Below, piece by piece: positions 60,141 to 64,000 of a DNA stretch of 64,000 nucleotides; the first letter of the stretch is position 1, and every line of letters begins with the position of its first letter. Source of the stretch: Bromus sterilis (Eukaryota; Streptophyta; Magnoliopsida; Poales; Poaceae). The notes below the pieces were generated by a model that searched no databases, had not been told where the DNA came from, and worked only from the letters and a program-made list of their open reading frames with translations. The translations under genes were made by a program, and so were the position numbers. The DNA lies in NCBI GenBank assembly GCA_950022295.1, contig OX465598.1, positions 170,952,001 to 171,016,000 on the forward strand, given 5' to 3'.

Positions 60141-63100
60141 ATGAATAACAACAGAAAATGCAATATCCTTAATTGGAACATCAGGGGCATATATTTAAGT
60201 GATAAATGGAATGCAATTTCAAATAAAATTGAAGAGAGAAATTGTGCAGTGGTGTGTCTCCAAGAAACAAAGAGAGAGGATTTTGAACTGAATTATATAA
60301 GGAACTTTTCTCCTAAAAGATTTGGTAAATTTGTCTACCTACCTTCTGTTGGGGCATCTGGGGGTCTTCTCACTGCTTGGAATGACTCTCTCTTAGATAG
60401 AGAGCTCATTTTTCAAAATCCGTACTGCTTATCCATCCAGTTCACCAACAAACTCACCAATCAGATATGAATATTATCAAACATATATGCTCCATGTACT
60501 CACAATGAAAATATTGAATTCATACAGTGGTTTGGGGAAATTCAAATGACTGAAGAAATGGATTGGATCATTATGGGTGATTTCAATCTTCTTAGATCTC
60601 AAGAGGACAGAAATAAACCTGGGGAGACATTAATGAAATGCTTCTTTTCAATGAAGCCATCAACAATCCGGGTCTGATTGAATTGCCCCTCAAAGGTAGG
60701 CAATACATTTGGAGTAATATGCAACAGAACCCCCTGCTTGAGAAATTGGATTGGTTCTTCACTTCTCCCTCCTGGAACACTTCCTACCTTGCTACTATGG
60801 CCTTGCCTCTTGAAAAACCTGTATCTGATCGCCTCCCATGTATGATTCAGATTGACTCTGTTATCCCTAAGTCAAAATTGTTCAGATTTGAGAACTACTG
60901 GATCCAACACACTGATTTTAAAGATATTGTCCAAAATTCTTGGAGTATTCCTGTGTGATTTAAAGATGCTGCCAAATTCCTAAATGCTAAATTAAATTTT
61001 TTTGAGAAGAGCTATTAAACTATGGTCTAAAAGCATTCCCTCTCTTAAAAAGGAAATTCAGGAGATAAATGATTATGTTTTCATGTTTGACCTCTTTGAG
61101 GACTCTAGAGATCTATCACATTTCAAAAGGAACTGCAGAAACTTGCTTAAGGGAAGACTCTTGCAATTGCTGCATAATCAGAGGATATATTGGAAACAGA
61201 GAGGCACAATTAAATGGGTCAAGTTTGGAGATGAATGCTCTGAGTTCTTTATGGCTAAAGCAACAATAAATAGAAGACATAATTTCATTGTTTCCCTCTA
61301 GAACTCTGATGATGTTGGAATTACTGACCATGAAGGCAAAGCTGCACTCCTTGGGAAGCTTTCCAACAGACTCTGGGCACAAGTCAAAACATTCATATGC
61401 CTATCAATTTACAGGATTTCATTCAAAAACAGGATAGTGATGCCATGAGAGAGCTTGAGGAACCTGTTACCATCCAGGAGATTAAATCTGTCATTGATGA
61501 CTTGCTCAATGGTAAATCCCCATGACCTGATGGATTTAATAATGAATTTTGCAAGGCCTGCTGGGACATCATTGCTCCTGACATTCTAAAACTCATTCAA
61601 GACCTTTTCAAGGGAGACATCAACCTTGAGAGTATTAATTCTTCTTTTATCACTCTGGTCCCTAAAATCCAAAACCCACAAACTCCCAGTGATTTCAGGC
61701 CAATCTCCCTGCTTAACACCTCTCTCAAAATAATCACCAAAATTCTGGCCAACAGACTGCAAAAGATTATTCTTAAGCTGATTCACATCAATCAATATGG
61801 TTTTATTAAAGACAAAGCCATACAAGATTGCATTTCCTGGGCTTTTGAATTTCTGTACCAGTGCCACCAATCAGGAAAAGAATGCCTGCTGCTTAAATTG
61901 GATTTTGAAAAGGCTTTTGACACTATTGAATACTCTACCATCATCCAGGTTTTAAGAGCAAAAGGATTTGGAGACAAATGGATTTCTTGGATGAGCCTCA
62001 TTTTCCACTCTACCACTTCTTCAGTTCTGCTAAATGGTATTCCCGGGAGAACGTTTTACTGCAAGAGAGGGGTTAGATAAGGAGACCCCCTCTCCCCTCT
62101 GCTCTTTGTGATCACTGCTGACCTGCTGCAATCTATGATTAATATTCCAATGATCAACAGAGCTCTCACCCCACCTGTGCAGTTTTCATCATGCCCAGAT
62201 TTCCCTATTGTTCAATATGCTGATGATACTCTTTTGATCCTGGAAGCTGATGCCAAACAAATCCTTTGCCTAAAAGCACTCCTCAACACCTTCACAAATG
62301 CTATTGGATTAAATGTTGCTTAACATAAGTCCAGTAAGATTCCTATAAACCTGGATGAGGAGAGAGCCTCTCATTTTATTCAGACCATGCAATGTCAACA
62401 GAGCAAGTTTCCAATCACCTATCTGGGAATCCCCCTTCAAATTCATAAACCCAAGGTGGAACATTTTCTTCGTCCGGTGAGCAAGATTGCTTAAAAACTA
62501 AATGGAGTGGCCACAATTCTCTCTTATGCTGGAAGACTGATTGCTGTGAAATCCATCTTATCCTCTATGGCTGTGTATCACATGACATGCCTTGACCTCC
62601 CTGAAACTGTCAAACAACAAATTTTCAAATACCTGAGGCATTGTCTTTGGAGAGGTCCAAATATGGAGGGCAAAAAACCTGCTCTGGTAGCCTGGAATAC
62701 TGTCTGTAGACCAAAACACGAAGGTGGCCTTGGAGTGCCAAACATTTCTGCCCAGAACAATGCATTGCTCCTGAAAAATCTGCACAAATTCTTTAACAGA
62801 GAAAACATCCCTTGGGTAAACCTCATTTGAGAAACATACTACTCCTCTGGCTAGCTTCCTGGTTCTGGCCGCTTTGGATCCTTCTGGTGGAAAACTAATC
62901 TGAACTTACTGCCCATGTATAAAGCAATTGCAAAATGCAACATTGGGGATGGAAAAGTGCACTCTTTTGGTCAGATCTTTGGGCACAACAATGTTTTCAA
63001 AACATATTCCCACACCTTTCCTCCTTTGCCAAGTCTCGCACAATTATAGTGCATGATTACATGAGAACAGGATACATGGAAGACCTGTTTCATTTACCCC

Positions 63101-63749
63101 TCTCTTCAGAAGCTTATATGAAATTTCAAGCAATGGATCAACTTTGTCAGAATTACAATCACGGTAACAATAATGAATCTTTTGATAAATGGAGCTACAT
63201 ATGGGGTTCAAGATCTTTCAGTTCCTCAAAAGCTTACAAGAACATCATTGGAACCACCACTGCCCCCCTCATTTAAAATGGGTTTGGGCAACCTCCTGCC
63301 AACTAAAGCACAAAGATTTTTTCTGGTTATTACTGCATGACAGGCTCAACACCAGAAACCTCCTCAGAAGGTAACCCTTCACTCTGGAATCTTACAATTG
63401 TGTAACCTTGAATTGTGATTAGGAAGAAACCCTGAGACACCTTTTTTGGAGTTGTCCCTTTGCTAGCCAACGCTGGGACTTTGTATGTCCTAATCGAAGT
63501 CAGAACCTTCACACCTTGGACATAATTGAAGACATCAAAACCAAGCTCCACACTCCATTTGCAATGGACATCATCATTATAGCCTCCTGGACAATATGGA
63601 TAACTAGCAACAACAGAATTTTCAAGAACATAGAACCTTCTATGCAGAGTTGGCAGGACCTTTATTTTGCTGAGCTCAAGCTACTGAAATATAGGATGAA
63701 GATCAAATTTTCTCAAGCTTTCAAAGACCGGCTTGAGTCTTCCATTTAA
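60141..63749 (+). pseudogene. LINE ORF2 (endonuclease-reverse transcriptase), broken
   Basis: Starts MNNNRKCNILNWNIRG. The WNIRG and CLQETK motifs are the Asn and catalytic Glu signatures of the apurinic-like endonuclease. The RT domain follows with DFEKAFDTI (61900-61925), GDPLSPLLF (62083-62110, preceded by a TAA where a Gln codon is expected) and YADDTLLIL (62217-62243), which contains the catalytic Asp pair. ITYLGIPL and GGLGVPNI are typical thumb and connection motifs. The C-terminal zinc-finger RVT domain is readable at about 63266-63470 (DFFWLLLHDRLNT, then CNCD-like and LFWSCPFA). Stops at 60468, 60956, 61300, 62078, 62321, 62492 and 62828, among others, make it non-functional. It ends at 63747-63749. 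Confidence 0.85.
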
Positions 63750-63908
63750 GTTATCTCTTTTCATTCTTTTAGGCTCATGCCTATTTTTTGAGGCTTTTCC
63801 ACTTTTTTTATTTGGCTTATCTCAAGCCACCATGTAACAGACACCTTTTATTTTAAATAATGGAAAAATTGCAGTGGGGCTTTGCCCTACTGTTCTGCCT
63901 AAAAAAAA
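63750..63908 (+). other. LINE 3' UTR and A tail
   Basis: 160 bp ending in A8 (63901-63908), T-rich with several TTTT runs. A TTTTAAATAATGG stretch could serve for 3' end formation. It marks the 3' boundary of the LINE. Confidence 0.75.
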
Positions 63909-64000
63909 GCTATGTGATATGTGTATGCTTGTTCTGTTTTCTTTATATATTGTTTATTTTTCTTCGGGTCCTGCTGTATCCATTTGATTAATGGCAAAAA
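63909..64000 (+). pseudogene. Element F, start of pre-integrase region, resuming after the LINE
   Basis: Reads LCDMCMLVLFSLYIVYFSSG then PAVSI, a TGA and LMAK. LCDM and FSSGPAVSI are recognisable Copia SIRE-type protease/pre-integrase sequence, with some codons missing between them. This shows that F goes on beyond the right edge. Confidence 0.7.

Larger units (their letters stand above)
48884..63908 (+). mobile_element. 5'-truncated plant LINE, split by element H
   Basis: Its own DNA is about 48884-48905 and 57628-63908, 6.3 kb. The order is ORF1 (truncated at the 5' end), ORF2 with endonuclease, RT and C-terminal zinc-finger domains, a 3' UTR and a short A8 tail (63901-63908). The 22 bases before H are assigned to the LINE because they read in frame as WAIVTI into the ORF1 codons that resume after H. 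No clear TSD is visible: the left flank is CTATTTCAAG and the right flank CTATGTGATATG. Stops and frameshifts in both ORFs show an old, dead copy. Confidence 0.85.
36314..64000 (+). mobile_element. Element F: SIRE/Maximus-type Copia retrotransposon, split by G and a LINE
   Basis: Its own DNA is 36314-39554, 47945-48883 and 63909-64000; the rest is inserted. In order: 5' LTR, tRNA-Met-type primer site, gag, Copia protease, start of the pre-integrase region. Coding continuity proves the joints. Gag runs on after G. The protease-to-pre-integrase region is cut after residues SLGYNLSLFQ and resumes after the LINE with LCDM and FSSGPAVSI, which are typical of the same Copia region. Several stops and small frameshifts show that it is dead. 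It is inserted in the env-like ORF of E; cttcc (36309-36313) is the probable TSD. Confidence 0.85.

Noticed and set aside
1..64000. Host genes, endogenous pararetrovirus, tRNA or rRNA genes, CRISPR arrays
   Set aside because: I looked for these in the non-repeat-like stretches and found only retroelement sequence. No DNA transposon ends with convincing inverted repeats were seen either.

Overview
This window is plant nuclear DNA made almost entirely of transposable elements nested inside one another. The families point to a large grass genome, most likely Triticeae (wheat, Aegilops, barley, rye). Evidence: a 1.75 kb solo LTR with BARE-1/WIS/Angela-type ends, several SIRE/Maximus-type Copia elements, Athila-type Gypsy elements with a tRNA-Asp primer site, a Tekay-type chromovirus and a plant LINE. 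I found no host gene, tRNA, rRNA, CRISPR array or bacterial-style operon. Assignment to the Triticeae is inference. Family names are given at lineage level only, because I could not run a repeat-library search.

Layout, left to right. 1-3710: 3' end of a plus-strand SIRE-type Copia element (A): broken env-like ORF, then a complete 3' LTR. 3711-7328: part of a minus-strand Gypsy-type LTR (B). 7329-7404: a scrap of an older Athila-like LTR. From 7405 on, a minus-strand SIRE-type element (E) forms the scaffold of the middle of the window. It is split by a 12.4 kb non-autonomous element (L, 7724-20130, itself carrying a solo LTR at 16981-18494), by a nearly intact Tekay-type chromovirus (C, 21783-33208), by a solo LTR (D, 33242-35602) and by a plus-strand SIRE-type Copia element (F) that starts at 36314 and runs off the right edge. 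F is split by an Athila-like gag-protease element (G, 39555-47944) and by a 5'-truncated LINE (about 48884-63908). The LINE is split by a second Athila-like element (H, 48906-57627), whose gag-protease ORF is split by the BARE-type solo LTR (51028-52774). Target-site duplications (TSDs) or continuity of coding sequence on both sides support most joints.

Only element C could be close to functional. It has a gag-pol ORF with all catalytic motifs from the zinc knuckle to a C-terminal chromodomain, an additional ORF upstream of gag, a matching primer site and polypurine tract, and a perfect 5 bp TSD. A single in-frame TGA interrupts gag, and a TAG shortens the extra ORF. Its two LTRs are essentially identical over their last 2.0 kb but differ at about 26 places in the first 0.8 kb, which suggests gene conversion, recombination or an assembly artefact. 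G, H and L lack reverse transcriptase and integrase and would depend on other elements.

The points most worth a second look are the asymmetric LTR divergence of C, its extra ORF and the splice-acceptor-like sequences abutting both of its start codons, the short palindrome arrays placed just upstream of the TATA box in the LTRs of D and E, an antisense ORF kept in both G and H, and a nine-codon ORF overlapping a splice-donor-like sequence in all four LTRs of G and H. I did not find a novel host-encoded system.
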